Origin: Streptomyces mashuensis
GTDB lineage: Bacteria > Actinomycetota > Actinomycetes > Streptomycetales > Streptomycetaceae
DNA: 64,000 nt
Assembly: GCF_014654785.1 (NCBI RefSeq)
Contig: NZ_BNBD01000015.1
Span: 62,001 to 126,000 of the forward strand
Direction: 5' to 3'
This document shows positions 42,513 to 53,950 of this stretch, in pieces. Position 1 is the stretch's first letter; the number at the start of each line of letters is the position of its first letter. Made by a program: the position numbers and the translations under genes. The notes beneath the pieces were generated by a model. It ran no database searches, was not told where the DNA came from, and saw only the letters and a list, made by a program, of their open reading frames with translations.

Positions 42513-43091
42513 GTGACGGTCAACTTGTCCAAGGGTCAGGGCATCAGCCTGAAGAAGGCCGACGGGGGGACCCTGACCGCGGTACGGATGGGCCTGGGCT
42601 GGCAGGCGGCCCCGCGGCGCGGCCTGTTCGGGACGCGCACCCGGGAGATCGACCTCGACGCGTCGGCGGTGCTCTTCGCCGACAAGCAGCCCGTCGACGT
42701 CGCCTTCTTCCAGCAGCTGGTCAGCAAGGACGGCTCGGTCCGTCACACCGGCGACAACCTGGTCGGCGGCGCCGGCCAGGGCGGTGACGACGAGTCCATC
42801 CTGGTGGACCTCCAGCGCGTCCCCGTCCACGTCAACCAGATCGTCTTCACGGTGAACTCCTTCACCGGCCAGACCTTCGCCGAGGTGCGCAACGCCTTCT
42901 GCCGCCTGGTCGACGAGACCACCGGCCAGGAGCTCGCGCGCTACACCCTCGACGGCGGTGGCCCGTACACGGCGCAGATCATGGCGAAGGTGCACCGCGT
43001 GGCCGACGGCTGGCAGATGACGGCCATCGGCCAGCCCTCCAACGGCCGCACCTTCCAGGACCTGCTCGCGGAGATCCAGGCGGTCCTGTAA
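42513..43091 (+). CDS. TerD-family stress protein
   Basis: A 192-residue TerD-domain protein. Features are VNLSKGQGISLKKADG, the calcium-binding type segment EIDLDASAVLFADK, HTGDNLVGGAGQGGDDESILVDL, and YTAQIMAKVHRVADGWQMTAIG. TerD proteins bind Ca2+ and are tied to tellurite and general stress responses. The start is GTG 42513. It leads a same-strand group with the TerD-like fusion and TerC. Confidence 0.9.
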   Translation: MTVNLSKGQGISLKKADGGTLTAVRMGLGWQAAPRRGLFGTRTREIDLDASAVLFADKQPVDVAFFQQLVSKDGSVRHTGDNLVGGAGQGGDDESILVDLQRVPVHVNQIVFTVNSFTGQTFAEVRNAFCRLVDETTGQELARYTLDGGGPYTAQIMAKVHRVADGWQMTAIGQPSNGRTFQDLLAEIQAVL

Positions 43092-43103
43092 CGGACGGAC
43101 GAA

Positions 43104-43121
43104 CCGGCGCCGCGGCGCCGG
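43104..43121. repeat. Perfect 18-bp GC palindrome
   Basis: The palindrome CCGGCGCCGCGGCGCCGG lies 13 bp after the TerD stop. It could be part of a terminator with the next hairpin, or a DNA site. Confidence 0.5.
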
Positions 43122-43133
43122 CGTCGTATCCAC

Positions 43134-43165
43134 CGGGCCCGGCGGGCAGCACCCCGCCGGGCCCG
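43134..43165 (+). terminator. Terminator after terD
   Basis: Arms 43134-43146 and 43153-43165 (core GGGCCCGGCGGG) pair over 13 bp, 35 bp before the next gene. It may only attenuate transcription into the fusion gene. Confidence 0.6.
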
Positions 43166-43199
43166 CGCAGCATGAGCACGAACGAACAGGGGAGCGGCG

Positions 43200-45062
43200 A
43201 TGACGGCCGAGCTGGTGCGGGGGCAGAACCACCCGCTGACGGGGGACCGGCTGGAGGTCCGGGTCGCCGCGGAGCGCCCGGTGGTGGCGGTGGCGACGCT
43301 CGGTGACGCGGACGGCGCGGTACGGTCCCGGGACCGCGTCGCGCACCCCGGCAGCCCCGTCCTGCCGGGCCTGGACGTGCCCCGGCAGCCCGCTGCGGAG
43401 CACCGCCTCGCCGTCGGCCTGGCCGCCCTGGCGGAGGACGTGCACCGGGTGTACGTCGCGCTGGCCCTGCCGCCCGCCCCGGCGGGCCCGGACCGCTTCG
43501 GCGCCTTCCCGGCGCCCGTGGTGGAGGTCGCCGGACCCGGCGGGACGCCGGTCGTCCGCTACGTCCTGGAGGGCCTGGACCGGGAGTCGGCCGTGGTGGC
43601 CGTCGAGCTCTACCGGCGGCAGGGCGCCTGGAAGGTCCGCGCGGTCGGCCAGGGCTACGCCGAGGGCCTGACGGCCCTGCTGCACGACCAGGGCCTGCCG
43701 GAGGCGGCGGAATGCGCCGCGGAGGCCCTGCGGGCCGCCGCGGGCGCGGACGGAGCCGCCGCCGGGCCGCCGGTTCCGGGGGAGCCCGCCGGCTCGCCGG
43801 CCGGCGCCGGTTCCGGGGGCATCAGCTACCGGCACCCCGGGCGGCAGTCCACCGCGGCCGTCGCCACGCCGCCCGCAGAAGCCGGACCGGCCGACGCCCC
43901 CGCCCCTGCCTCCGCCGGCCCGGAGGCGTACCGGCCCGTGGCCGGGGACGCCACCGGCTGGAGCATGGACGAGCGGCTCTACAACCAGGTGTGGGGCATG
44001 TTCGAGGACCTGGCGCGCTCCGTGGCCGCCTACCGCAGCGCCGTCGACTTCGCCGAGGCGCGTCTGGACCAGCGGCTGGACGAGGTGCTGTCCGACCCGC
44101 GGACCCGCGTCGGCCCGGCCGCGGACGCCGCCCGCGAGGAGGCCCGTGCCCAGCAGGCGGCCCTCCTCGACCAGGCGCGGTCCGTGCTCGACCGGGACCT
44201 GGCCCAGCTGGCCGCCGAGGCCGAGGTCGTCGAGCACGCCCTGCCGCCCGCCTACGCCCGCTGGGACAACCCCGTGTGGCACGCCTACCAGGTGCCCCTG
44301 GAGCGGCCCCTGGCCGTCCGGCTGGGCGACCTGCGGCTGCCCGAGAGCGACGGGCTGCGCATCCCCATGCTGGTGCGACTGCCGCTGGAGCGCGGCCTGT
44401 GGGTCGACAGCGGCCGCCCGCCGGGCGGCGTGGACCCGGGCCTGACCGACGCCGGGCAGCGGCGCCGGCTGGCCGTGGAGTGCGCGGTCGCCGTCGCCGC
44501 CCGGCTGCTGGCGGTGCACCCCGTCGGCACGTACACGGTGCACGTCGTCGACCCGGCGGGCGCGGCCGGCACCGCCCTGGCCCCGCTGCGGGAGCACGGC
44601 GCGCTGAAGGAGGCCCCGGCGGGCGCCCGCGGGGTGACGGAGACGCTGGAGCGCCTGACGCGGCGCGTGGACCTGGCGCAGATGGCCGTGCGCAGCGGTG
44701 TGCCGGACGCGCTGCCGGAGGACTTCGACCCGGCCGGGCAGCTGCTGATCGTGCACGACTTCCCGCACGGCTTCGACGACCGTGCCGTCACCCAGCTGCG
44801 TTACCTGGCCGACGAGGGGCCGGCCGTGGGCGTGCACCTGCTGATGGTCGCCGACCGGGCGGAAGCCCGCGGCTACGGCCCGGTGCTCGACCCGCTGTGG
44901 AAGTCGCTGCTGCGGATCACGCCGGTGCCGGACGACCACCTGGCCGACCCGTGGGTCGGGCACGCCTGGACGTACGAGCCGCCGCTGGTGCCCGCGGGGA
45001 GCGGGGTGCTGGACCGGGTGCTGTGGCAGGTGGGGCAGGCCCGGCGGGCCTGCGGCGCTTGA
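43200..45062 (+). CDS. TerD-like domain fused to a degenerate FtsK-like domain
   Basis: A 620-residue protein. Residues 1-175 resemble TerD, ending in AVELYRRQGAWKVRAVGQGY. A Pro/Ala-rich linker (about 180-255) and a coiled-coil helical region (about 265-345) follow. The C-terminal ~270 residues resemble the FtsK/SpoIIIE ATPase: QLLIVHDFPHGFDDRAV aligns with Walker B, and GVHLLMVADR with the next strand. No GxxxxGK[ST] P-loop is present; GLWVDSGRPPGG occupies the expected place. It is probably a structural or sensing protein rather than a motor. GGGGAG precedes ATG 43200. Confidence 0.7.
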   Translation: MTAELVRGQNHPLTGDRLEVRVAAERPVVAVATLGDADGAVRSRDRVAHPGSPVLPGLDVPRQPAAEHRLAVGLAALAEDVHRVYVALALPPAPAGPDRFGAFPAPVVEVAGPGGTPVVRYVLEGLDRESAVVAVELYRRQGAWKVRAVGQGYAEGLTALLHDQGLPEAAECAAEALRAAAGADGAAAGPPVPGEPAGSPAGAGSGGISYRHPGRQSTAAVATPPAEAGPADAPAPASAGPEAYRPVAGDATGWSMDERLYNQVWGMFEDLARSVAAYRSAVDFAEARLDQRLDEVLSDPRTRVGPAADAAREEARAQQAALLDQARSVLDRDLAQLAAEAEVVEHALPPAYARWDNPVWHAYQVPLERPLAVRLGDLRLPESDGLRIPMLVRLPLERGLWVDSGRPPGGVDPGLTDAGQRRRLAVECAVAVAARLLAVHPVGTYTVHVVDPAGAAGTALAPLREHGALKEAPAGARGVTETLERLTRRVDLAQMAVRSGVPDALPEDFDPAGQLLIVHDFPHGFDDRAVTQLRYLADEGPAVGVHLLMVADRAEARGYGPVLDPLWKSLLRITPVPDDHLADPWVGHAWTYEPPLVPAGSGVLDRVLWQVGQARRACGA

Positions 45063-45136
45063 CCTGCCCAACGCGCCTGACCTCGATTTTTGGTTCTTTC
45101 TTTACTTAAGCTTGGTGCTTCCTGTACCGTCTTGAG

Positions 45137-45164
45137 GACTGCCGTACGCCGACTGCCGTACGCC
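45137..45164 (+). repeat. Tandem 14-bp direct repeat upstream of terC
   Basis: GACTGCCGTACGCC occurs twice head to tail (45137-45150, 45151-45164), followed by a further CCGTACG. It lies 24 bp before the TerC start, after an AT-rich stretch (45085-45110) that probably holds promoter elements. Confidence 0.7.
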
Positions 45165-45187
45165 CCGTACGACGTGCCGGAGGAACA

Positions 45188-46207
45188 GTGGACGTCTCCC
45201 TGACGGTCTGGTCGCTCACCATCCTGGGCCTGTGCGCCCTCGTCGCGGCCGACTTCTTCATCGGCGGCCGCAAGCCGCACGAGGTCTCGCTCAAGGAGGC
45301 GGGCACCTGGACCGCGGTGTGGGTGGCCCTGGCCGGGCTCTTCGGGCTGGGGCTGCTCGTGTTCGGCGGCGGCCGGCCCGCGGGCGAGTTCTTCGCGGGC
45401 TTCATCACCGAGAAGTCGCTGAGCGTCGACAACCTCTTCGTCTTCGTCCTGATCATGGCGAAGTTCGCGGTGCCCGCCGCCTACCAGCAGCGGGTGCTCA
45501 TGGTCGGTGTGCTCATCGCCCTCGTGCTGCGCGCCGTCTTCATCGGCGCCGGCGCGGCGATCGTCGCCAACTTCTCCTGGATCTTCTACTTCTTCGGCGC
45601 GTTCCTCGTCTGGACGGCCTGGAAGCTGGTCCAGGAGGCCCGGCAGGGCGGCGGTGACGCCGAGGAGGAGACGTACGAGGAGAACCGCTTCCTGCGGCTC
45701 GTCGAGCGGCGCTTCCCCTCCACCGACCGGTACCACGGAACCCGGCTGTTCGTCCTGGAGAACGGCCGTCGCCTGATGACGCCGATGCTGGTCGTCATGC
45801 TGGCGATCGGCACCACGGACGTGCTGTTCGCGCTCGACTCCATCCCGGCGATCTTCGGCCTGACCCAGGACCCGTACATCGTCTTCACGGCCAACGCCTT
45901 CGCCCTGATGGGCCTGCGGCAGCTGTACTTCCTCCTCGGCGGCCTGCTGCGGAAGCTGGTCCACCTCTCCTACGGCCTGTCGGTCATCCTCGGCTTCATC
46001 GGCGTGAAGCTCGTGCTGCACGCCCTGCACGAGAGCGGCGTGCCGGTGCCGGAGATCAGCATCCCGGTGTCCCTGGGCGTCATCTGCGCGGTGCTGGCCG
46101 TCACCACCGTCACCAGCCTGCGCGCCTCGGCCGCCCAGGAGCGGGCCGCGGAGAGCACCGCGCCCGCCGCCCCCGCCGCCCCGGAGCGGGACGGCGCGGG
46201 CGTCTGA
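45188..46207 (+). CDS. TerC-family integral membrane protein
   Basis: A 339-residue membrane protein with about nine helices. TEKSLSVDNLFVFVLIMAKFAVP and DVLFALDSIPAIFGLTQDPYIVFTANAFALMGLRQLYFLLGG are the two TerC motifs, each with a conserved Asp in the membrane. TerC proteins are linked to tellurite resistance, and several bacterial members export manganese or metallate exoenzymes. A hydrophilic Ala/Pro tail ends the protein. GGAGG precedes GTG 45188. Confidence 0.92.
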   Translation: MDVSLTVWSLTILGLCALVAADFFIGGRKPHEVSLKEAGTWTAVWVALAGLFGLGLLVFGGGRPAGEFFAGFITEKSLSVDNLFVFVLIMAKFAVPAAYQQRVLMVGVLIALVLRAVFIGAGAAIVANFSWIFYFFGAFLVWTAWKLVQEARQGGGDAEEETYEENRFLRLVERRFPSTDRYHGTRLFVLENGRRLMTPMLVVMLAIGTTDVLFALDSIPAIFGLTQDPYIVFTANAFALMGLRQLYFLLGGLLRKLVHLSYGLSVILGFIGVKLVLHALHESGVPVPEISIPVSLGVICAVLAVTTVTSLRASAAQERAAESTAPAAPAAPERDGAGV

Positions 46208-46219
46208 GCGGCCCGCTCG

Positions 46220-47530
46220 TCACGCCGGGGCCGCCCCGGCCGCCGTCGCGGCGGGCGCACCGGCCGGCCGGGTCTCGGGCAGCAGCAGGAAACAGCCGAG
46301 GCTCAGCAGCGTCACGCCGGTCAGGTAGACGGCGACGCCCCACGGAGGCCCCTCGACGCGGCCGGCGGCGGTGGCCACCAGAGGCGTCACGGCACCGCCC
46401 AGCACGCCCGCGAGGTTGTAGCCGACGGCCGCGCCCGTACAGCGCACCCGCGCCTCGAACAGCTCGGGCAGGTACGCCCCGGCGACGCCGAAGGCCGTCA
46501 CGAAACCGAGCATGGCCACCACGAAGCCCAGCAGCAACAACGGCGGCCGGCCCGTGCGCAACAGCGCCACCAGCGGGAACATCCACAGCGCCACGGCGGT
46601 GCAGCCGGCCAGGCACAGCGGGCGCCGCCCGTACCGGTCGCCGAGGAAGGCCGCCACCGGGGTGGCCGCGCCGGAGGCGGCGACCGCCGTCATCACGCAG
46701 CCCAGCATCACCGTCCGGTCCACGCCGAGCCGTTCCGTGCCGTAGGACAGCGACCAGGTGGTGACGGTGTAGAACACCGAGTAGCCGAACGACAGGGCGC
46801 CGGCGGTCAGCAGGACCAGCCGCCAGTGGCCGCGCACCACCTCGGCGAGCGGCAGGGCGGCGCGCGTACGGCCGGCCTCCAGCTCGCGGAAGACGGGCGT
46901 CTCGACGAGCCGGCTCCGCAGCAGCAGCCCCACGGCGGCCAGCAGCCCGCCGAACCAGAACGGCACGCGCCACCCCCAGGCGAGGAACTGGGCGTCGGTG
47001 AGGGTGACCGACAGGGTGAGCGTGATGCCGTTGGCGAGGAGGAAGCCGAACGACGGACCGGTCTGCGGGATGCTCGCCCACAGGGCGCGCCGGTGGGCGG
47101 GCGCGTGCTCCGCGGCGATCAGGACGGCCCCGCTCCACTCGCCGCCCACGCCCAGGCCCTGGAGGAAGCGCAGGGCGAGCAGGAGCAGCGGTGCGCCCAG
47201 GCCCAGGGTGCCGTAGGTGGGCGCGCAGCCGATCGCCAGGGTGGCCACGCCGGTGAGGAGCAGGGAGGCGAGGAGCACGGGGCGGCGGCCGAAGCGGTCG
47301 CCGACGTGCCCGAAGAGCACCGAGCCCACGGGGCGGGCGACGAAGCCGATGCCGAAGGTGCCGAACGCGGCGAGCGTGCCGACGAGCGGGGAGACGGTGG
47401 GGAAGAACAGCCGGCCCAGGACGAGGGCGGCGGCGGTGCCGTAGGCGAAGAAGTCGTAGAACTCGATGGCGGTGCCGGCCATGGAGGCGGCGGCCAGGCG
47501 GAACATGGCCGGAGCGCGGTCACGGTTCAT
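46220..47530 (-). CDS. MFS transporter, metabolite:H+ symporter (MHS) type
   Basis: A 436-residue transporter with 12 helices. It opens AAASMAGTAIEFYDFFAYGTAA and has GHVGDRFGRRPVLLASLL, FLQGLGVGGEWSGAVLI and a second GDRYGRRP. These are signatures of the MHS family (citrate, shikimate, proline/betaine, alpha-ketoglutarate). The substrate is not readable. It is convergent with terC. Confidence 0.9.
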   Translation of the reverse strand: MNRDRAPAMFRLAAASMAGTAIEFYDFFAYGTAAALVLGRLFFPTVSPLVGTLAAFGTFGIGFVARPVGSVLFGHVGDRFGRRPVLLASLLLTGVATLAIGCAPTYGTLGLGAPLLLLALRFLQGLGVGGEWSGAVLIAAEHAPAHRRALWASIPQTGPSFGFLLANGITLTLSVTLTDAQFLAWGWRVPFWFGGLLAAVGLLLRSRLVETPVFRELEAGRTRAALPLAEVVRGHWRLVLLTAGALSFGYSVFYTVTTWSLSYGTERLGVDRTVMLGCVMTAVAASGAATPVAAFLGDRYGRRPLCLAGCTAVALWMFPLVALLRTGRPPLLLLGFVVAMLGFVTAFGVAGAYLPELFEARVRCTGAAVGYNLAGVLGGAVTPLVATAAGRVEGPPWGVAVYLTGVTLLSLGCFLLLPETRPAGAPAATAAGAAPA

Positions 47531-47671
47531 GTAGTGACCAACTTCCCCGCGGGCCCGGGGAAACGGGGCGTACGGGGGCGTTGCCGGGGGCGCACCGGAA
47601 TCACGCCGTCCGCCCCTGGTGCTCCGGGGGCGGGACGGCGTGCTACGGCTCCGTGGCCGCCGGTGCCGTCG

Positions 47672-48328
47672 TCACCAGCCGCGTGCGCGCCACTCCGGTA
47701 GGTGGGGGCGCTCGGCGCCCAGGGTGGTGTCGTTGCCGTGGCCGGGGTAGACCCAGGTCTCGTCCGGCAGGGCGCCGAAGAGCTTGGTCTCGACGTCGTT
47801 CAGGAGGCTGGCGAACGCCTTGGGGTCGTCGTGGGTGTTGCCCACGCCGCCGGGGAAGAGGCAGTCGCCGGTGAAGACGTGCGCGTGGCCGTGCGGGTCG
47901 TCGTAGATCAGCGCGATGCTGCCGGGGGTGTGCCCGACGAGGTGGCGCGCCGTCAGGCGGACGCGGCCCACGGTGATCGTGTCGCCGTCGTCCACGAGGA
48001 CGTCGGTGGGGACGGGGATGCCCTCGGCGTCCTCGCGTCCGGCGTAGGTGCGGGCGCCGGTGGCGTCCACGACCTCCCGCAGGGCGTTCCAGTGGTCCTG
48101 GTGCCGGTGCGTGGTGACGACGGCGGTGATGCCGCTGTCACCGATGAGGCCGAGCAGGGTGTGCGGCTCGGCCGCGGCGTCGATGAGGAGCTGCTCGTCC
48201 GTGGCCCGGCAGCGCAGCAGATAGGCGTTGTTGTCCATCGGACCGACCGCGACCTTGGAGATCATCAGATCGGTCAACTCGTGTACGTCGGCGGGCCCGC
48301 CGACCTTCACCGCTCCCGTGTAGGTCAT
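47672..48328 (-). CDS. MBL-fold metallohydrolase (glyoxalase II-like)
   Basis: A 218-residue metallo-beta-lactamase-fold hydrolase. THRHQDHW is the THxHxDH zinc site, followed by the zinc-bridging GHTPGSIAL, FTGDCLFPGG and a C-terminal VYPGHGNDT. The small size and motif order resemble hydroxyacylglutathione hydrolase-like enzymes; actinobacteria use mycothiol, so a mycothiol thioester is a reasonable but unproven substrate. Confidence 0.88.
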   Translation of the reverse strand: MTYTGAVKVGGPADVHELTDLMISKVAVGPMDNNAYLLRCRATDEQLLIDAAAEPHTLLGLIGDSGITAVVTTHRHQDHWNALREVVDATGARTYAGREDAEGIPVPTDVLVDDGDTITVGRVRLTARHLVGHTPGSIALIYDDPHGHAHVFTGDCLFPGGVGNTHDDPKAFASLLNDVETKLFGALPDETWVYPGHGNDTTLGAERPHLPEWRARGW

Positions 48329-48348
48329 GGATCAACCCTATCTCCGCG

Positions 48349-49035
48349 CTAGAGAGCGGGCAGGGCGGGCGGCCGGACACCGCCGGCGTCCAGCTCCGCG
48401 CCGTCACGGCGGCCGGCGAGCCAGCCCAGCAGGGCGGCGGGGGTGCCGGTGACCTTCAGGGGGTCGCCCTCGGTGCCGCCCGTGCGCCAGTGGCCGGCGC
48501 CGGGGGCGTCGAGCTCCATGGGGGGCACGTCGGGGTGGCCGCTGAAGCGGTCGGCCAGGAAGGCGGTGTAGCGGAGGGTGAAGTCGGCGGGCACGTCCTC
48601 CAGTTCGTAGCCCAGGCCGAGGTCGACGTGGTGCAGCTCGACCTCGGCGAGGCGGCGGAAGGGGACGCGGGCGGCGGAGTCGGTCACGCCGTTGCGCAGC
48701 GTGACGGTGCGGTTCCAGTCGGCGGGGGTCGCGGCCTGCTCCAGGAAGCGGTCCGCGGCCGCGCGCAGGCCGGCGAGGAGTTCGGCGGCCGGGAGCTGCG
48801 CGTCCCGCTCGATGTCGGCGTCGCGTGCCTCGGCGCTCGGGTACATGGGCCGGCCGGCGAGGACGTTCACCAGCGCGTCGGCGTTGCGGGCGAGGTGGGC
48901 CAGCACGTGGCCGCGGGTCCAGCCGGGCAGCCGTGACGGGGCGGAGAGGGCGGCGTTGTCCAGGGGGGTGACGGTGGCGAGCAGGCGGGCGGTCGCCTCG
49001 CGTACGGCCTGGAGGTCCTGCGCGTGATCGATCAT
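48349..49035 (-). CDS. MDMPI/DinB-fold mycothiol-dependent enzyme-like protein
   Basis: A 228-residue protein of the maleylpyruvate isomerase family. LPGWTRGHVLAHLARNADAL and LAEVELHHVDLGLGY supply the His/Glu/His metal triad of the DinB-like fold. Members use mycothiol as cofactor; the true reaction is unknown. The start is set at 49035. It lies 20 bp upstream of the MBL hydrolase gene, so the two are probably co-transcribed and may both handle mycothiol adducts. Confidence 0.85.
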   Translation of the reverse strand: MIDHAQDLQAVREATARLLATVTPLDNAALSAPSRLPGWTRGHVLAHLARNADALVNVLAGRPMYPSAEARDADIERDAQLPAAELLAGLRAAADRFLEQAATPADWNRTVTLRNGVTDSAARVPFRRLAEVELHHVDLGLGYELEDVPADFTLRYTAFLADRFSGHPDVPPMELDAPGAGHWRTGGTEGDPLKVTGTPAALLGWLAGRRDGAELDAGGVRPPALPAL

Positions 49036-49170
49036 GCGGCCGACCCTAGTGCCGCCACTCCTTCGGGTGAAGAACTCCGACTCCGCCCGTAAATCGAATG
49101 TGAGTGCTATATCGTCGGAGGGTGGCATCGCGCGTCGCTGCACCCGCGTGACCCCCGGACGGCCCCCTGT

Positions 49171-49193
49171 TTGTCAGAGGGTCCCCGTACCCT
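49171..49193 (+). promoter_or_regulatory. RecA-NDp/PafBC-type promoter of uvrA
   Basis: TTGTCAGAG (49171-49179), 8 bp, TACCCT (49188-49193). Unlike the other four copies it lies 69 bp before the start codon, leaving a short leader. Confidence 0.7.
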
Positions 49194-49262
49194 CGACAGA
49201 GGGCGCACCGCACCCCCGCAGCTCTCTCCCGGAGCCGACTCTCAAGAAAGGTGCCGACCGGC

Positions 49263-52169
<2,907 letters not shown>

Positions 52170-52175
52170 CGTTCC

Positions 52176-52209
52176 GCCGGAGGGGCTCCCCAGGGAGCCC
52201 CTCCGGCGC
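52176..52209 (+). terminator. Terminator of uvrA
   Basis: A perfect 16-bp inverted repeat (52176-52191 with 52194-52209, arm beginning CGCCGGAGGG), 6 bp after the uvrA stop. Confidence 0.85.
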
Positions 52210-52295
52210 CGCCCTGCCCCGGGCTCCCCACGCCCCGGCGGTAGGGTCGCCGTGTCCCGTCGTACGCACCACCCGTACCACCGTTGGAGCCACCC

Positions 52296-52718
52296 ATGTC
52301 CACCCCCCATGCCTCCCGCCGTACCGTCCTGCAGGGCGCGGCCCTGGCCGGCGTCGCCGGGCTCTGCGCCACCGCCTGCGAGGGCGGGACCGGCGCCAAG
52401 GGGCCGGCCGTCCCCACCGCGCCCGTGGACCTCGGCGCGGTCGGCGAGGTGCCCGTGGGCGGGGCCCGGCTCTACCGGGAGCAGCGCCTGCTGGTGGCGC
52501 AGCCTGCCGAGGGCCAGTACAAGGCGTTCAGCGCGGTGTGCACGCACGCCGGCTGCGTGGTGGACAAGGTGCAGGACGGCAAGGTGCACTGCCCCTGCCA
52601 CGGCAGCCTCTTCGACGCGACCACGGGCAAGGTCCTGCAGGGCCCGGCCGGTGCGCCGCTGCCGTCCGTGCCCGTCAAGGCCGACGGCGGCAAGCTGATC
52701 GCGGGCCCGGCCGCCTGA
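52296..52718 (+). CDS. Rieske [2Fe-2S] protein with Tat/lipoprotein signal
   Basis: A 140-residue exported electron-transfer protein. RR at 8-9 and a hydrophobic core (LQGAALAGVAGL) form a Tat signal. A possible lipobox (ATAC, C28) would anchor it to the membrane. The cluster ligands are in CTHAGC and CPCHG. It is a small stand-alone Rieske protein, not the QcrA subunit; the partner is unknown. The start at ATG 52296 follows TTGGAG. Confidence 0.88.
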   Translation: MSTPHASRRTVLQGAALAGVAGLCATACEGGTGAKGPAVPTAPVDLGAVGEVPVGGARLYREQRLLVAQPAEGQYKAFSAVCTHAGCVVDKVQDGKVHCPCHGSLFDATTGKVLQGPAGAPLPSVPVKADGGKLIAGPAA

Positions 52719-52754
52719 CCGCCCGCCGCCCGGCCGGCCCGGCCGGTCACGGCC

Positions 52755-53693
52755 TCAGCACCAGTCCCAGGCGATCCCCACGATCCCCGGCCGCACCGCC
52801 TGCTCCACCAGGTGCACGGCCCGGTGCCGGCCGGCCAGCGTCAGCTCCTGCCGGCCGCCGCGCGGGGCGCCGGCCGACGCCTGGGAGAAGCGCACGCAGC
52901 GCACGGGCAGCGCCGCCTCGTCGAACCGCACCTGGAGCACGTACTGCGCGCCGGCGAAGCTGAAGCCGCGGACGTACTCGGTGCTGGTGCCGCCGGTGCC
53001 GTCCTCGAAGCCGTAGCCGAAGACGTACGTCTCGCCGCACCGCAGCCGCGTGTCGAACAGCAGCTCGGCGACGAGGACGCCGGAGGGGTCGTGCCGGCGG
53101 ACCCGGCCGAGGCGGCAGTTCTCGTGCGCCCGGACGGTCACCCGGCCCGGGTCGCAGCCCGGGTCGCCGTGGTGGATGGCCACGTAGCGGTCCACGCCGT
53201 CGCGGTGGGCGCGCACGACGTGCTGGGAGTCGCGGGAGCGCATCTCCCGGCGCGCACCGATCCGCACCTGTTCCAGGTGACAGACGGTGTGCAGGCCGCC
53301 GTCGGGCGGCGACTCCAGCTCCGCCAGCAGCCGTTCCAGGACGCACGCCTCCTCCACCAGCGAGCGGTACGACCGCGCGGCCGGCCGCTCGGGCCGGGGG
53401 CGCGCGGCCGGCTCCAGTAAGCGGGTCAGCGCCTGCGCCGGCAGCCCCAGCACGTCCTCCAGCGCCCGGACGGCGCGCAGCGACTCGGGGCGCTGCGGCC
53501 GGCGGGCGCCCTGCTGCCAGTAACTGAGGCTCGTCACCCCCACCTTGACGCCCCGCTGGGCGAGCCGGTGCTGGACGCGGTGCAGCGCGAGACCGCGCGC
53601 GGACAGGGCGGTGCGCAGGGCGAGGTGGAACGGCCCGGTGCGCAGCACCCGCTCCAGTTCGGCCTCGTCGACGGGGGTGCTGCCGCGTGCCAT
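52755..53693 (-). CDS. XRE-like DNA-binding regulator
   Basis: A 312-residue protein. Residues 20-75 form a helix-turn-helix (FHLALRTALSARGLALHRVQHRLAQRG, then VTSLSYWQQGARRP). The C-terminal ~180 residues are a beta-rich, probable ligand-binding domain with conserved Trp, His and Tyr. It is divergent from a secreted cysteine protease operon, and GTGAAC-type boxes fill the region between, so it probably regulates itself and that operon. Confidence 0.75.
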   Translation of the reverse strand: MARGSTPVDEAELERVLRTGPFHLALRTALSARGLALHRVQHRLAQRGVKVGVTSLSYWQQGARRPQRPESLRAVRALEDVLGLPAQALTRLLEPAARPRPERPAARSYRSLVEEACVLERLLAELESPPDGGLHTVCHLEQVRIGARREMRSRDSQHVVRAHRDGVDRYVAIHHGDPGCDPGRVTVRAHENCRLGRVRRHDPSGVLVAELLFDTRLRCGETYVFGYGFEDGTGGTSTEYVRGFSFAGAQYVLQVRFDEAALPVRCVRFSQASAGAPRGGRQELTLAGRHRAVHLVEQAVRPGIVGIAWDWC

Positions 53694-53712
53694 GGTCCGC
53701 TCCTCGTGCGCG

Positions 53713-53831
53713 GTGAACCCCCCGGACGCGTGTGAACATTCACGGCCGGGACACCGGGCGGACCACGAGCGGACACGTCCCGTCCTCTTGACGGGGCCGC
53801 GGGATGTTCACATCGTTCGCGATTGGTTCAC
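53713..53831. promoter_or_regulatory. Set of four GTGAAC/GTTCAC boxes
   Basis: GTGAAC occurs at 53713-53718 and 53732-53737. Its reverse complement GTTCAC occurs at 53806-53811 and 53826-53831. Copies within each pair are 19-20 bp apart, about two helical turns. The last copy is inside TTGGT-TCAC-ACCAA (53823-53836). The arrangement suggests cooperative binding by the divergent XRE regulator. Confidence 0.6.
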
Positions 53832-53860
53832 ACCAAGTCGTCCGCTCGTATTGAAGCTTG

Positions 53861-53890
53861 TTGACCAGCGCACGACAACACCCCGATGCT
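53861..53890 (+). promoter_or_regulatory. Probable promoter of the cysteine-protease operon
   Basis: TTGACC (53861-53866), an 18-bp spacer, GATGCT (53885-53890). It lies 30 bp downstream of the last GTTCAC box and about 60 bp before the protease start. Confidence 0.55.
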
Positions 53891-53950
53891 CCTCACACGC
53901 GTCCGGACGCGTTCCTCCACCCAACCCCCCAGTCACGGGAGGAACGCCAC

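Noticed and set aside
45063..45187. Manganese riboswitch (yybP-ykoY) in front of terC
   Set aside because: The short leader lacks the conserved riboswitch core; only the tandem 14-bp repeat stands out.
49094..49109. Possible LexA (SOS) box upstream of uvrA
   Set aside because: TCGAAT-N4-GTGCTA matches only part of the TCGAAC-N4-GTTCGA type consensus; the PafBC-type element is a much better explanation.
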